Assembly (NCBI GenBank): GCA_000381565.1
Contig: KB906724.1
Span: 1,212,350-1,276,349 of the forward strand
Direction of reading: 5' to 3'
Source: Oxalobacteraceae bacterium AB_14
Lineage (GTDB): Bacteria; Pseudomonadota; Gammaproteobacteria; Burkholderiales; Burkholderiaceae_D
Length of the DNA: 64,000 nucleotides
The translations under genes were made by a program, and so were the position numbers. The notes below the pieces were generated by a model. That model was not told where the DNA came from. It made no database searches and was given only the letters and a program-made list of their open reading frames with translations. Shown here one piece after another: positions 36,187 through 44,670 of this stretch (positions within the stretch are counted from its first letter, which is position 1; each line of letters opens with the position of its first letter).

Positions 36187-36546
36187 ATGGCAACTTCCAA
36201 CCAAGGCAATGACCAGGGCAGCAAGCAGGGCGACAAGTCGGGCAGCCAGCAGAAGGACACGAGCAAGCGCGGCTTCGCGTCCATGGACCCGGAACAGCAG
36301 CGTGAGATCGCGGCCGAAGGCGGTCGGGCGGCCCACGAGAAAGGCACGGCGCACGAGTTCACTTCGGAAGAAGCGCGCCGCGCCGGCAGCATGAGCCACA
36401 AGAACGATGCGCGTAGCAGCCAGAGCAGCACACCGGGCAGCGCATCGCAGAGCGGCAGCAAGGACGACGAGGACGACAACAGCAAGGGCGGTCGCAGCGG
36501 CTCCAGCCGTTCGGGATCGTCGAGCGGTTCCAGCTCCAAGTCCTAA
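36187..36546 (+). CDS. KGG-motif stress protein
   Basis: 119 residues, hydrophilic and disordered, rich in Ser, Gly, Lys and Asp. It has two copies of the stress-induced KGG-type motif (RGFASMDPEQQREIAAEGGR, then AHEFTSEEARRAG), comparable to E. coli YciG and Bacillus GsiB. An AGGAG ribosome site precedes the start. A strong GC hairpin (36564-36593) follows but without a T tract. Confidence 0.85.
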   Translation: MATSNQGNDQGSKQGDKSGSQQKDTSKRGFASMDPEQQREIAAEGGRAAHEKGTAHEFTSEEARRAGSMSHKNDARSSQSSTPGSASQSGSKDDEDDNSKGGRSGSSRSGSSSGSSSKS

Positions 36547-36563
36547 GCGCTGACAGGTAGTTG

Positions 36564-36593
36564 GCCGCCCGCGCAGGTTTCCGTGCGGGCGGC
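36564..36593 (+). terminator. GC-rich stem-loop after the KGG gene
   Basis: GCCGCCCGC / GCGGGCGGC, 9-bp perfect stem, beginning 17 bases after the stop. There is no T run, so it may only protect the transcript end or pair with Rho. Confidence 0.45.
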
Positions 36594-36596
36594 GTT

Positions 36597-36677
36597 CGTC
36601 ATTCCCGCGAAAGCGGGAATCCATACTGCGCATCTGCAGCAGGCGGCGTATGGATTTCCGCGTGCGCGGGAATGACG
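36597..36677. repeat. REP-like double hairpin, copy 3
   Basis: GTCATTCCCGCGAAAGCGGG and TTCCGCGTGCGCGGGAATGAC, inverted, about 30 bases apart, between the KGG gene and the convergent gene. Confidence 0.85.
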
Positions 36678-36683
36678 TATCCG

Positions 36684-37181
36684 CTACAGGCAGATCGTCG
36701 TATGCGGCCCCGTCTGCTGCGGCGTGCGGCCGCCGATGGCGGCGCTGGCCAGCTCGAACAGCTGCTTCATCCTGCTGGCGCCGGCATCCCAATATTCGGC
36801 GGACTGGATGCGCACCCGTATCAACGCCAGGTGCGGATCGTCCAGGCCGCCGGGAAACCAGCTGCGCGTCATCGGGCGCCACAGCTCGCGCGCCTTGGCG
36901 CGGTCCTTCACCAGGCTGGCCTGCCCGGACACCGACAGGTACAGGTGCTCCGCCGGATTGCAAAAACTGATGTTGACACCTGGGTGGCGCTGCATGGCGG
37001 CGGTAAAGTCGGCATCGTCCGCCGTGAAAAACCACATATTGCCTTCGTTGTCGAGTTGCTGCGGCGTCAGCGGGCGGCTGCTGAGCGCGTTCTCGTCGTC
37101 GCAAGTGGTGAACATGCCGAAGCGCACATCCTTGATCTTGGCGGCCAGCGTGGCGATTTGTTCCTGATTGTAGAGTGGCAT
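36684..37181 (-). CDS. Pyridoxamine-phosphate-oxidase-fold general stress protein
   Basis: 165 residues with a split-barrel flavin-binding fold: VRFGMFTTCDDENALSSRPL (about 19-38), MWFFTADDADF, HLYLSVSGQASLV. It matches the general stress protein 26 (GsiB-neighbour) family, thought to bind FMN or F420-like cofactors. It lies on the minus strand next to the KGG stress protein; the Fur box at 37302 is 121 bases upstream. Confidence 0.88.
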   Translation of the reverse strand: MPLYNQEQIATLAAKIKDVRFGMFTTCDDENALSSRPLTPQQLDNEGNMWFFTADDADFTAAMQRHPGVNISFCNPAEHLYLSVSGQASLVKDRAKARELWRPMTRSWFPGGLDDPHLALIRVRIQSAEYWDAGASRMKQLFELASAAIGGRTPQQTGPHTTICL

Positions 37182-37301
37182 GATGCGCCTCCGTGAAGAT
37201 GGTGGACAGCGTTATGTTCCACCATAGCCGTATAGCTGGGAGAGCACTGTGCGTGACCTCACCTAGCTTTACATTGGCGATACATGCTGGCGGTTGACTT
37301 T

Positions 37302-37320
37302 GCAAATGATAATCATTATC
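37302..37320. promoter_or_regulatory. Fur box
   Basis: 17 of 19 positions match the Fur consensus GATAATGATAATCATTATC (core AATGATAATCATTATC). It lies about 30 bases upstream of the PepSY gene and should repress the 37351-41778 operon when iron is plentiful. Confidence 0.9.
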
Positions 37321-37350
37321 ATCTACTTTTCACCGATTGAAGGATAGCCC

Positions 37351-37998
37351 TTGAGCGCCCAAGCCGCAGCCTCCGCCCGCAACGCCAGCCGTGCCATATG
37401 GCTCAAGCATCTGCACCAATGGCATTGGGTCAGTTCGGCGATGTGCTTGATGGGCATGTTCTTGTTCAGCATTACCGGCATCACGCTCAACCATTCGTCG
37501 CAGATCGAGGCCAAGCCGGCCGTCGTGCGCCAGCAGGCGACCGCGCCGGCCGCGCTGACGGCGCAGCTGCGCGCCTACGCCGCCGGCCACGACGGCGCCA
37601 GGCAGCCGCTGCCGGCCGCCGCCGAGCAATGGCTGCGCGACACCTGGAAGATACAGGCCGGCGGTCGCGTCGCCGAGTGGGCCGCCGATGAGGTCTACCT
37701 GCCGCTGCCCAAGGCCGGCGGCGACGCCTGGGTGCGCATCGCGCTGGAGGACGGCGCCGCCGAATTCGAAGATACCGACCGCGGCTGGATCTCCTGGCTC
37801 AACGACGTGCACAAGGGCCGCAACACCGGCAGCGCCTGGAACTGGTTCATCGACATCTTTGCCGGCGCCTGCCTGGTGTTCTGCGTCACCGGCTTGCTGA
37901 TCCTGAAATTCCACGCGGCCAACCGGCCGTTCACCTGGCCGATGGTGGGCCTGGGCATCCTGATTCCTTTTGTCATTGCGCTGCTGTTCATTCATTAA
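37351..37998 (+). CDS. PepSY-associated transmembrane protein
   Basis: 215 residues from a TTG start with AAGGA upstream. N-terminal WLKHLHQWHWVSSAMCLMG and MFLFSITGITLNH form the first PepSY-TM helix with its His residues; the middle is periplasmic, and two more helices close the protein (about 170-215). It is the first gene of the iron-regulated operon and probably passes electrons or anchors partners at the inner membrane for ferric-siderophore reduction (inference). Confidence 0.85.
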   Translation: MSAQAAASARNASRAIWLKHLHQWHWVSSAMCLMGMFLFSITGITLNHSSQIEAKPAVVRQQATAPAALTAQLRAYAAGHDGARQPLPAAAEQWLRDTWKIQAGGRVAEWAADEVYLPLPKAGGDAWVRIALEDGAAEFEDTDRGWISWLNDVHKGRNTGSAWNWFIDIFAGACLVFCVTGLLILKFHAANRPFTWPMVGLGILIPFVIALLFIH

Positions 37999-38016
37999 AC
38001 TCACCACAGGCACTCC

Positions 38017-38532
38017 ATGAAATTACGTTATTCCATCGCCCTCAGTCTGCCGCTGGCCAGCGCCACGGCCATGGGCGCCGAGCTGGCGCTCAAACTCGAA
38101 GTGCCGCAACTGAACGTGGCTGAATACCACCGTCCCTACATCGCCGCGTGGCTGGAGAACGCCGACCAGAAAGTGGTCGCCAACCTGGCCGTGCTGTACG
38201 ACGTCAAGAAGAAGGACAACGCCGGCAGCAAGTGGCTCAAGGATGTGCGCCAGTGGTGGCGCAAGAGCGGCCGCGACGTGGCAATGCCGATGGACGGCGT
38301 CAGCGGCGCGACCAAGGCGCCGGGCGAGCAGACGCTGACCTTCCCTGGCGCGAAGGCGGCGCTGGACAAGCTGCCGGCCGGACAATACACGCTGGTGGTG
38401 GAGGCGGCGCGCGAAGCCGGCGGCCGCGAGGCGGTCAAGGTGCCGCTGCAGTGGCCGCCGAAGTCGGCGCAGAACGTGAGCGGCCAGGGCAAGGAAGAAC
38501 TGGGCGCTGTGGTGGTACAACTCAAACCTTAA
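38017..38532 (+). CDS. DUF2271 periplasmic protein
   Basis: 171 residues. A signal peptide ends ATAMGA, then a beta-rich domain (RPYIAAWLENADQKVVANLA, TLTFPGAKAALDKLPAGQYT) of the DUF2271 family. This gene follows PepSY-TM genes in many TonB-receptor/ApbE loci. It begins 18 bases after the previous stop. Function unknown; probably a periplasmic partner in iron reduction. Confidence 0.85.
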   Translation: MKLRYSIALSLPLASATAMGAELALKLEVPQLNVAEYHRPYIAAWLENADQKVVANLAVLYDVKKKDNAGSKWLKDVRQWWRKSGRDVAMPMDGVSGATKAPGEQTLTFPGAKAALDKLPAGQYTLVVEAAREAGGREAVKVPLQWPPKSAQNVSGQGKEELGAVVVQLKP

Positions 38533-38540
38533 GGCTGTTC

Positions 38541-39371
38541 ATGAAACTGTATAAATCGTTGATCGCCGTGGCGCTGGCCGGCCTGTCGGCCGTATCGCTG
38601 AACGCCCAGGCGCACAAGCCGTGGCTGCTGCCGTCGTCGACCATCGTCGAAGGCAAGGAAGCCTGGCTGACCGTGGACGCCGCCATTTCCGAAGGCCTGT
38701 TCGATATCGACCACCAGCCGCTCAAGCTGGACGGCATCGTCATCACCGGCCCGGACGGCGGCAAGCTGGCCATGGAAAACGTCAACAAGGGCAAGCTGCG
38801 CAACACCTTCGACCTCAAGCTGCCGAAACCCGGCACCTACAAGATCGCGCTGGTGACGCAGGGCGTGATGGGCCGCTACAAGAACAGGGAAGGCGAAATG
38901 AAGCGTTTCCGCAGCAGCGAGGAAACGCTGGCCAAGGACGTGCCGGCCGATGCGAGCGATGTCAGGCTGACGCGCATGCACAGCCGCCTGGAAACCTTCG
39001 TCTCGACCGGCAGGCCGGACCTGGCGGTGTTCAAGCCGACCGGCGTCGGCCTGGAACTGGTGCCGGTGACGCACCCGAACGATATGCGCGCGGGCGAGAA
39101 GGCCACCTGGCGCTTCCTGCTGGACGGCAAGCCGGCCGCCAACCAGGGCTTCAGCCTGATCCCCGGCGGCGTGCGCTATCGCGGCACCCTGGGCGAGCTG
39201 CGCAAGAACACCGACGCCAACGGCGAGGCGACGTTCGAGCTGCCGGCCGCGGGCATGTACCTGGTCAGCAGCGCCTGGCCGGCCGCCGCGCCGCAAGCGC
39301 CGGGCCAGCCGCCGCAGATGCCGCCACGCCGCGTCAGCTATGCGGCGACGGTGGAAATCCTGCCGCAATAA
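38541..39371 (+). CDS. DUF4198 periplasmic protein
   Basis: 276 residues. The signal peptide ends LNAQA, then AHKPWLLPSSTIVEGKEAWL opens a beta-rich DUF4198 domain with a second module from about 170 (THPNDMRAGEKATWRFLLDG). DUF4198 proteins occur in metal-transport loci. It starts 8 bases after the DUF2271 stop, and the frame upstream of 38541 is a shadow of that gene. Confidence 0.85.
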   Translation: MKLYKSLIAVALAGLSAVSLNAQAHKPWLLPSSTIVEGKEAWLTVDAAISEGLFDIDHQPLKLDGIVITGPDGGKLAMENVNKGKLRNTFDLKLPKPGTYKIALVTQGVMGRYKNREGEMKRFRSSEETLAKDVPADASDVRLTRMHSRLETFVSTGRPDLAVFKPTGVGLELVPVTHPNDMRAGEKATWRFLLDGKPAANQGFSLIPGGVRYRGTLGELRKNTDANGEATFELPAAGMYLVSSAWPAAAPQAPGQPPQMPPRRVSYAATVEILPQ

Positions 39372-39388
39372 GGCGCAGTACGCTCGCC

Positions 39389-40417
39389 ATGCGCCGTGTA
39401 TTGCTGCCCCATGTCGTCGCCGACGAGCCGGCCCCCGCCGGCGGCGTGATCCGCGATTTCGGCGGGCGCAGCATGGGTACCCGTTGGTCGGTGCGGCTGG
39501 TGGCCGCGCCGGAGGATGCGTGCGCCCAGCTGCAGCAAGGGCTGCAGCAGCAGCTGGACGCGGTGGTGGCCGAGATGAGCCACTGGGAAAGCGACTCCGA
39601 CCTCGGCCGTTTCAACCGCGCCGAGGCGGGCAGCTGGCGGCGGTTGCCGCCGGCGTTTTTCGACGTGCTGGCGTTTGCGCTGGACGTGGCCCGCGCGTCG
39701 GGAGGCGCCTACGATCCCTGCGCCGGCGCGCTGGTCAACCTGTGGGGCTTCGGCCCGCACGGCAGGTTCGACCAGCCGGATTTCGCGCCGCCGTCGGCTT
39801 CGGAAATCAGCGCGGCGCTGGCGTCGCTGGCGTCGCGACCCGTGCTGCTGGAACGGGAAGGCCGCCGCGCCCTGCAGCCGGGCGGCGTGCAGCTCGATCT
39901 GTCGGCCGTGGCCAAGGGCTACAGCGTGGACCGGCTGGCGTTTTTTTTGAAGGCACAGGGCTACGCGCATTGCCTGGTCGAAGTCGGCGGCGAGCTGCGC
40001 GGCGCCGGCGTCAAGCCGGACGGCCAGCCGTGGTGGGTGGCGCTGGAGCAGGTGGCCGACGGCGCCGACCACGCCGCGCCGCAGCCGGAGGAACTGGTGC
40101 TGGCGCTGCATGGCCTGTCGGTGGCGACCTCGGGCGACTACCGCCGCTATTTCGAGCTGGACGGCCGGCGCTATTCGCACACCATCGACCCGCGCAGTGG
40201 CATGCCGATCGCCAATGACCTGGCCTCGGTCACCGTGGTCCATCCGCAATGCATGGCGGCCGACGCCTGGTCCACCGCGCTGACGGTGCTGGGCTGCGAG
40301 CACGGCCTGCGCCTGGCCGAGCAACAAGGGCTGGCGGTGCGCTTGGTCGCCCGCCGGCGCGACGGCGGCTTCACCGAACACATGAGTACCCATTTACGCA
40401 GCATGCTCGACGAATGA
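39389..40417 (+). CDS. ApbE-family FMN transferase
   Basis: 342 residues. It has GGRSMGTRWSV, FNRAEAGSWRRLPP, LDLSAVAKGYSVDRLA (the FAD-binding segment), VEVGGELRGAG, and the metal-site tail SHTIDPRSGMPIANDLASVT. ApbE attaches FMN covalently to Thr/Ser of flavoproteins. Unlike most homologues no signal peptide or lipobox is obvious, so it may act in the cytoplasm; the start is not certain. Its stop overlaps the next gene's start (ATGA). Confidence 0.9.
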   Translation: MRRVLLPHVVADEPAPAGGVIRDFGGRSMGTRWSVRLVAAPEDACAQLQQGLQQQLDAVVAEMSHWESDSDLGRFNRAEAGSWRRLPPAFFDVLAFALDVARASGGAYDPCAGALVNLWGFGPHGRFDQPDFAPPSASEISAALASLASRPVLLEREGRRALQPGGVQLDLSAVAKGYSVDRLAFFLKAQGYAHCLVEVGGELRGAGVKPDGQPWWVALEQVADGADHAAPQPEELVLALHGLSVATSGDYRRYFELDGRRYSHTIDPRSGMPIANDLASVTVVHPQCMAADAWSTALTVLGCEHGLRLAEQQGLAVRLVARRRDGGFTEHMSTHLRSMLDE

Positions 40418-41778
40418 TCTGGACCAAGGACCCCACCCGATTGATGCTGGTCGCCAGCCTGGCCATCAGCTATGCGCTGGTCTGCCTGGCGCCCTACCTG
40501 CGCACGCGCCGCAAGCGCGCGGCCGCGCAGCGCGCCAGGGCCGAAGCGGCCGCCACCCCCGGCTGGATCGTCGCCTACGCCAGCCAGACCGGCAACGCCG
40601 AGCAACTGGCCGCGCAGACGCTGGCGACCCTGCGGCTGGCCGGCATCGCCGCGCAGATGAGCGAGCTATCCGAACTGCGCGCCGACGATTTGCAACGCGC
40701 CGAGCGCATCCTGTTCCTGGTCAGCACCTACGGCGAGGGCGATGCGCCGGACGCCGCCGCCGCCTTCGCCGGCCGCCTGATGACCGACAGCCTGGCGCTG
40801 CCGCGACTGCACTACGCCGTGCTGGCGCTGGGCGACAGCGCCTACGGCCAGTTCTGCGGCTTCGGCCGCGCGCTGGACCAGTGGCTGCAGGCGCAGGGGG
40901 CGCAAAGCCTGTTCCCGCGCATCGAGGTCAACCGCAGCTCGGCCGAGGCCATCGGTGCCTGGCGCCAGCAGCTCAGCCATCTGGCCGGCACCAGCGACGC
41001 GCCGGACTGGAGCGCGCCGGCCTTCGCTGACTGGCGGCTGGCCGAACGCCGGCTGCTCAATCCGGGCAGCGCCGGCGCGCCGCTCTACCACCTGGAACTG
41101 GAACCGCTGGATGGCGCGCTGCCGGCCTGGGAGTCCGGCGACCTGGTGCAGGTGTCGGCGCCGTCCGATCCCGAACGCGCCCGTGAATACTCGATCGCCT
41201 CGATGCCGGCCGACGGCCGCGTGCAGTTGCTGGTGCGCCTGCATACGCATGCAGACGGCAGCCACGGCGCCGCCTCCGGCTGGCTGACGCGGCAGGCCGC
41301 GCTCGGCCAGGCGGTCCAGCTGCGTCTGCGCCAGCACCGCCGCTTCCGCCTGGAAGACAACGCGCAGCGGCCGCTGATCCTGATCGGCAACGGCAGCGGC
41401 ATCGCCGGCCTGCGCGGCCACCTGAAGGCGCGCACGGCGTCCGGGCGGGCCCGCAACTGGCTGCTGTTCGGCGAGCGCAACGAAGCCCACGACTACCACT
41501 ATCGCGACGAACTGGCGGCCTGGCAGCTGCACGCCAGTCTGGAAAAACTGGACATGGTGTTCTCGCGCGACCAGCCCGCGCGCCGCTACGTGCAGGACAG
41601 TCTGGCCGAGCAGGCGGACGAGGTGCGGGCCTGGGTCGCGGCCGGCGCCGCGATCTACGTCTGCGGCAGCCTGGACGGCATGGCGGCCGGCGTCGACGCC
41701 GCGCTGGCCGCCGCCTTGGGCCGCGACGCGCTGGACCAGCTGGCCGCCGCCGGACGCTATCGGCGCGACGTTTATTGA
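40414..41778 (+). CDS. Membrane-tethered flavodoxin/sulfite-reductase-type flavoprotein reductase
   Basis: 454 residues. An N-terminal membrane helix (about 8-30) is followed by a flavodoxin domain (VAYASQTGNAEQLAA, STYGEGDAPDA, LALGDSAYG), then a FAD-binding ferredoxin-NADP reductase part (REYSIASMPADGR, LIGNGSGIAGLRGHLK, YVCGSLDGMAAGVDAAL). The layout matches sulfite reductase alpha/CysJ-type diflavin reductases. As the last gene of the Fur-controlled unit it likely supplies NADPH electrons for ferric reduction. Confidence 0.9.
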   Translation: MIWTKDPTRLMLVASLAISYALVCLAPYLRTRRKRAAAQRARAEAAATPGWIVAYASQTGNAEQLAAQTLATLRLAGIAAQMSELSELRADDLQRAERILFLVSTYGEGDAPDAAAAFAGRLMTDSLALPRLHYAVLALGDSAYGQFCGFGRALDQWLQAQGAQSLFPRIEVNRSSAEAIGAWRQQLSHLAGTSDAPDWSAPAFADWRLAERRLLNPGSAGAPLYHLELEPLDGALPAWESGDLVQVSAPSDPERAREYSIASMPADGRVQLLVRLHTHADGSHGAASGWLTRQAALGQAVQLRLRQHRRFRLEDNAQRPLILIGNGSGIAGLRGHLKARTASGRARNWLLFGERNEAHDYHYRDELAAWQLHASLEKLDMVFSRDQPARRYVQDSLAEQADEVRAWVAAGAAIYVCGSLDGMAAGVDAALAAALGRDALDQLAAAGRYRRDVY

Positions 41779-41823
41779 CGTTTTATTGCAACGCACCAAT
41801 GCGGTGCAAATCCGATTGTTCTG

Positions 41824-42425
41824 ATGACGGTTGAAATCACCGGCTCGCGCATCAAGCGCATCGCCGTGGAAGGCGGCGCCTCCGCCCTGTACGGTTCGGA
41901 TGCGATCGCCGGCGTGATCAACTTCATCCTGAAGAAAAACGCCCACGGCGGCACCATCGTCGCGACCTGGTCGCAGCCGGCCAGCGGCCGTCCGGGCCAG
42001 TCGTACGACACCAACCTGACCTACGGCTTCGGCGACCTGCAGGAAGACCGCTACAACATCCTGGCGACCTACCGCCACGACGGACAGAGCCCGGTCAAGA
42101 CGACCGACCGTTCGTTCGCGTCGACCTCCTATATCCCGTTCGACTACCACGGCCACCACTACATCTACGACCGCACCAGCCCGGCGGCGGCACCGGCCAA
42201 CGCCGGCGTGACCTTCAACAACGGCCTGGCGCCTATCGGCTTCAGCCCCAGGGCAAGCTGGCGCTGAGCAAGACCGCGGCTATCCGCATGGGCGTGAAAA
42301 ACCTGCTGGACCGCGAGCCGCCGCTGTCGCTGCGCGCTTCGTCGGGCCACCAGATCGGCTTCGACCCGCGCTACGCGGACCAGATCGGCCGCACCGTCTA
42401 CCTGACCGGCGCGCTGGCCTTCTAA
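41824..42425 (+). pseudogene. Decayed TonB-dependent receptor
   Basis: Only fragments remain. The first open part (41824-42267) has a plug start (TVEITGSRIKR) joined directly to SALYGSDAIAGVINFILKK and a short barrel piece, then a stop. In a different frame, the receptor's last strands continue (VKNLLDREPPLSLR ... TVYLTGALAF, stop 42423-42425). At least two internal deletions and a frame change separate the parts. A full receptor would be over 700 residues; less than 200 remain. It stands right behind the iron-reductase operon, as intact receptors often do. Confidence 0.85.
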
Positions 42426-42433
42426 GTTGTAAC

Positions 42434-42512
42434 CGTCGCTCCCGCGAAGGCGGGAGCCCATGCAACGCCTATGGGCAAGCACAGCATGGATTCCCGCGTT
42501 CGCGGGAATGCC
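42434..42512. repeat. REP-like double hairpin, copy 4
   Basis: CGCTCCCGCGAAGGCGGGAG and ATTCCCGCGTTCGCGGGAAT in inverted orientation, immediately after the decayed receptor. Confidence 0.85.
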
Positions 42513-42532
42513 GGGCTGATCCGCACGGCACA

Positions 42533-42564
42533 CCCTGACCGGTAGTATTGGTCGGGGTTTTTTT
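42533..42564 (+). terminator. Terminator behind the decayed receptor
   Basis: Stem CCCTGACC / GGTCGGGG (one G-T pair), loop of 9 bases, then seven Ts. It would end plus-strand transcription coming from the iron operon. Confidence 0.75.
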
Positions 42565-43864
42565 ATTCGGCGCCAGCTTGCTCCAGGCCGCGCGCCAGGC
42601 TGGAGATGCTGGGGTTGTCGATGAACACGCAGCGCTTGCCGGTGCGCTTGCAGTAATCCTTGACCCGCCAGTAGGCGCTGTGGCTGATGCAGCCGGTCTG
42701 GCAGATCACCAGGTCGGCCGCCGCCAGGCTGGCGTCGAGGCGGTTGGCGTTGTCCTCCAGGCCGCCGTCGTGGTGGGCGAACTGCGCGCCTTCGCGCTCG
42801 ATCAGCTCGCGGTAGGTGGCGACGTTGCCGCTGCGCCCGCCCACGCACAGCACCGCGCGCTCGTTCAGGCTCAGCGGCATCCGCATCACGTGTTCGACGA
42901 CCGGGCGCGGTTCCTCCTGTAGCGGCGCCGGTCCGGCCGCCGTCTGCAACTTCGCCAGTTCCAGCTTCAGCTCGGTGATCTGGTTGCGCATGGCGCGTTC
43001 GCGCTGCTCCATCTGCACCAGCCGCTCGGCCAGTTTGGCGCGGCTCTCCAGGCCGGGGATGGACTCGCGCAGCTGCGCCAGCTCGGCCTTGAGCGCATCG
43101 ATCATGCTGTCCTTGCCGACCGCCTGCGCGCGCTGCCGCATCAGCTGGGCCGCGTGCTGTTCGGCGTCCGCGCTCTTGTCGGCCAGCACCGCGGCGGCGC
43201 GTTGCTGGGCCTTGGCCAGGTCATGTGTCAGGCGCGCGTTGTCGGCCAGCGTGGCGTTGAATTTGTTGAGGTCGGCGCGCACGCAGGCACCGGCCTGGTG
43301 CTGCACCATGTGCAGGTCGCGGCACATCTGTTCTTCCAGTTCGGCGTTGCAGCGCGGATGCGTCAAGCCGGCCCAGAAGGCGCCGGCGACGTCGCCGTTG
43401 GCGACCGCCGTGTTCCACATCCCGGCCACCTGCGCGGTGCTCCTGGCGGCGCGGAAGCGCAGCAGCACGGCGGCGTAGCGGCGCTCCAGTTCCTTTTGCA
43501 GCGCCTCCGACAGGCGGTTGCGGCTGCCGCACTCGGTGACGGCGCCGACGTGCACTTCGTAGTCGTTGGCCAGCACCTCACCCGAGCTGACTTTGTCGAC
43601 CAGCTTGCGCAGCACGCCCAGCGGAAAACCGACGCCGACCAGCGGGCAATGGCAGGCATGACCCAGTTCCCACAGCCGGCGGCGGCGCGAGGCGTGCGTG
43701 TGCTCTTGCGGCCGCGGCGCCGCCATGACGCTGGTGATGGCGGGCTTGAGCACCTGCTGTTCGGCGGGGCGCGGCGGCGCGGTGGTGGCGGGCGCCAGGG
43801 CGCCGGCCACCTGCGGCATGGCGGCGGCGATGATGGCCGCCAGCGGATCGTGTTTGTCGCACAT
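42563..43864 (-). CDS. DUF2325-domain coiled-coil protein
   Basis: 433 residues from Met at 43864 (MCDKHDPLAAII). Residues about 60-200 form a helical domain with Cys and His residues (HACHCPLVGV); 210-330 is predicted coiled coil (many Gln, Glu, Arg, Ala); the C-terminal 90 residues are a DUF2325 domain (VLCVGGRSGNVATYRELIER, CQTGCISHSAYWRVKDYC, VFIDNPS). It is the last gene of a hemP operon. Proposed metal or nucleic-acid roles for DUF2325 are unproven. Confidence 0.82.
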   Translation of the reverse strand: MCDKHDPLAAIIAAAMPQVAGALAPATTAPPRPAEQQVLKPAITSVMAAPRPQEHTHASRRRRLWELGHACHCPLVGVGFPLGVLRKLVDKVSSGEVLANDYEVHVGAVTECGSRNRLSEALQKELERRYAAVLLRFRAARSTAQVAGMWNTAVANGDVAGAFWAGLTHPRCNAELEEQMCRDLHMVQHQAGACVRADLNKFNATLADNARLTHDLAKAQQRAAAVLADKSADAEQHAAQLMRQRAQAVGKDSMIDALKAELAQLRESIPGLESRAKLAERLVQMEQRERAMRNQITELKLELAKLQTAAGPAPLQEEPRPVVEHVMRMPLSLNERAVLCVGGRSGNVATYRELIEREGAQFAHHDGGLEDNANRLDASLAAADLVICQTGCISHSAYWRVKDYCKRTGKRCVFIDNPSISSLARGLEQAGAE

Positions 43865-43875
43865 GGCGGCGCTCC

Positions 43876-44208
43876 TTACATCGTGGCCGGCGCGACGCGC
43901 GCGCGCGCCATGATGCGGCTGAGGAAGTTGCTCTTTTCCTGCGTGGGCAGTTGGCGCTCGACCACGCCGGCCCACTGCTCGGACAGTTGCTGGCAGGTGG
44001 CGCTGAGCACCGGCGCCAGGTCCGGCAGGCTGGCCAGCGCTTTCAGGTGGCGCTCGATCACCGAGGCCAGCTTGACACAGCCGCCGGCGTCGTCGCTGCC
44101 GGCCGTGTAATGCGACATCAGATGCAGCACGGCGGACAGCATCAGTTCTGGATTGTGTCGGCCATGGGAGGGGGCGAGAAAAATCGGATTGCTACGGTCT
44201 ATGGCCAT
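43876..44208 (-). CDS. Small hypothetical protein in the hemP operon
   Basis: 110 residues, helical, starting MAIDRSNPIFLAP. The ATG at 44208 follows an AGGAG ribosome site by 6 bases; a TTG at 44211 is an alternative. It has Cys and His residues (VLHLMSHYTAG, SVIERHLKALASLPD) but no recognised domain. It lies between hemP and the DUF2325 gene on the same strand and is probably co-expressed under iron control. Confidence 0.7.
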   Translation of the reverse strand: MAIDRSNPIFLAPSHGRHNPELMLSAVLHLMSHYTAGSDDAGGCVKLASVIERHLKALASLPDLAPVLSATCQQLSEQWAGVVERQLPTQEKSNFLSRIMARARVAPATM

Positions 44209-44295
44209 CAAACGCTCCTGGTTTCAATGAGGAAGTCTGGCTGGCTTGCGGCTGGCTACTCGGGCGGGACGGGCGCGGCGGCGCCCTGGGGGACC

Positions 44296-44496
44296 TCAGG
44301 CGGTCAGGATCAGCTTGTTGAGCTGGGTGATGCGCAGGCGGTAGATGCGGCCCGAATGCTCGATCTCGATTTCACGGCCGTCATCCATCAGCTTGGCGCT
44401 GCTGATGCGCTTGACCGGGCCGATCGCCGGTGCGGCGACAACGGTCGCGGCGTGGGCGGTGACGGCGGGTGGAGTGGCGGGCAGGGCGGTGGTCAT
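44296..44496 (-). CDS. hemP: Hemin uptake protein HemP
   Basis: 66 residues. An Ala-rich N-terminus precedes the conserved HemP core: ISSAKLMDDGREIEIEHSGR then IYRLRITQLNKLIL. HemP is a small activator of hemin-uptake genes in Burkholderiales. An AGGAGC ribosome site and a Fur-like sequence lie upstream. Normally it precedes a hemin TonB receptor; here the genes downstream are two proteins of unknown function. Confidence 0.9.
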   Translation of the reverse strand: MTTALPATPPAVTAHAATVVAAPAIGPVKRISSAKLMDDGREIEIEHSGRIYRLRITQLNKLILTA

Positions 44497-44512
44497 CTTG
44501 GGGGCTCCTTTA

Positions 44513-44536
44513 AATAAGAATGATTCGCATTTGCAT
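44513..44536 (-). promoter_or_regulatory. Fur-like box upstream of hemP
   Basis: The minus strand reads AAATGCGAATCATTCTTATT, close to the degenerate Fur sites found before hemP genes (two GAATCATT-type half-sites). It is 17-40 bases upstream of the ATG. Confidence 0.7.
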
Positions 44537-44605
44537 TTATTATTGTGGAAGCACGGTAGGAATGCAAGCGTTATTTGGCGGGGATTGCAGCGCTGGCGGA
44601 AGGCA

Positions 44606-44635
44606 TAAAAAAGAGCCCGGCAGGAGTGACCGGGC
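44606..44635 (-). terminator. Terminator for the FNR-like gene
   Basis: Stem GCCCGG / CCGGGC with a 9-base loop; read on the minus strand it is followed by a T-rich run (A run at 44607-44612). It lies 36 bases beyond the stop of the gene ending at 44671. Confidence 0.65.
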
Positions 44636-44670
44636 CCAAGCTGGGTTCGCGCGCGGGGGCGGCGCTTACA

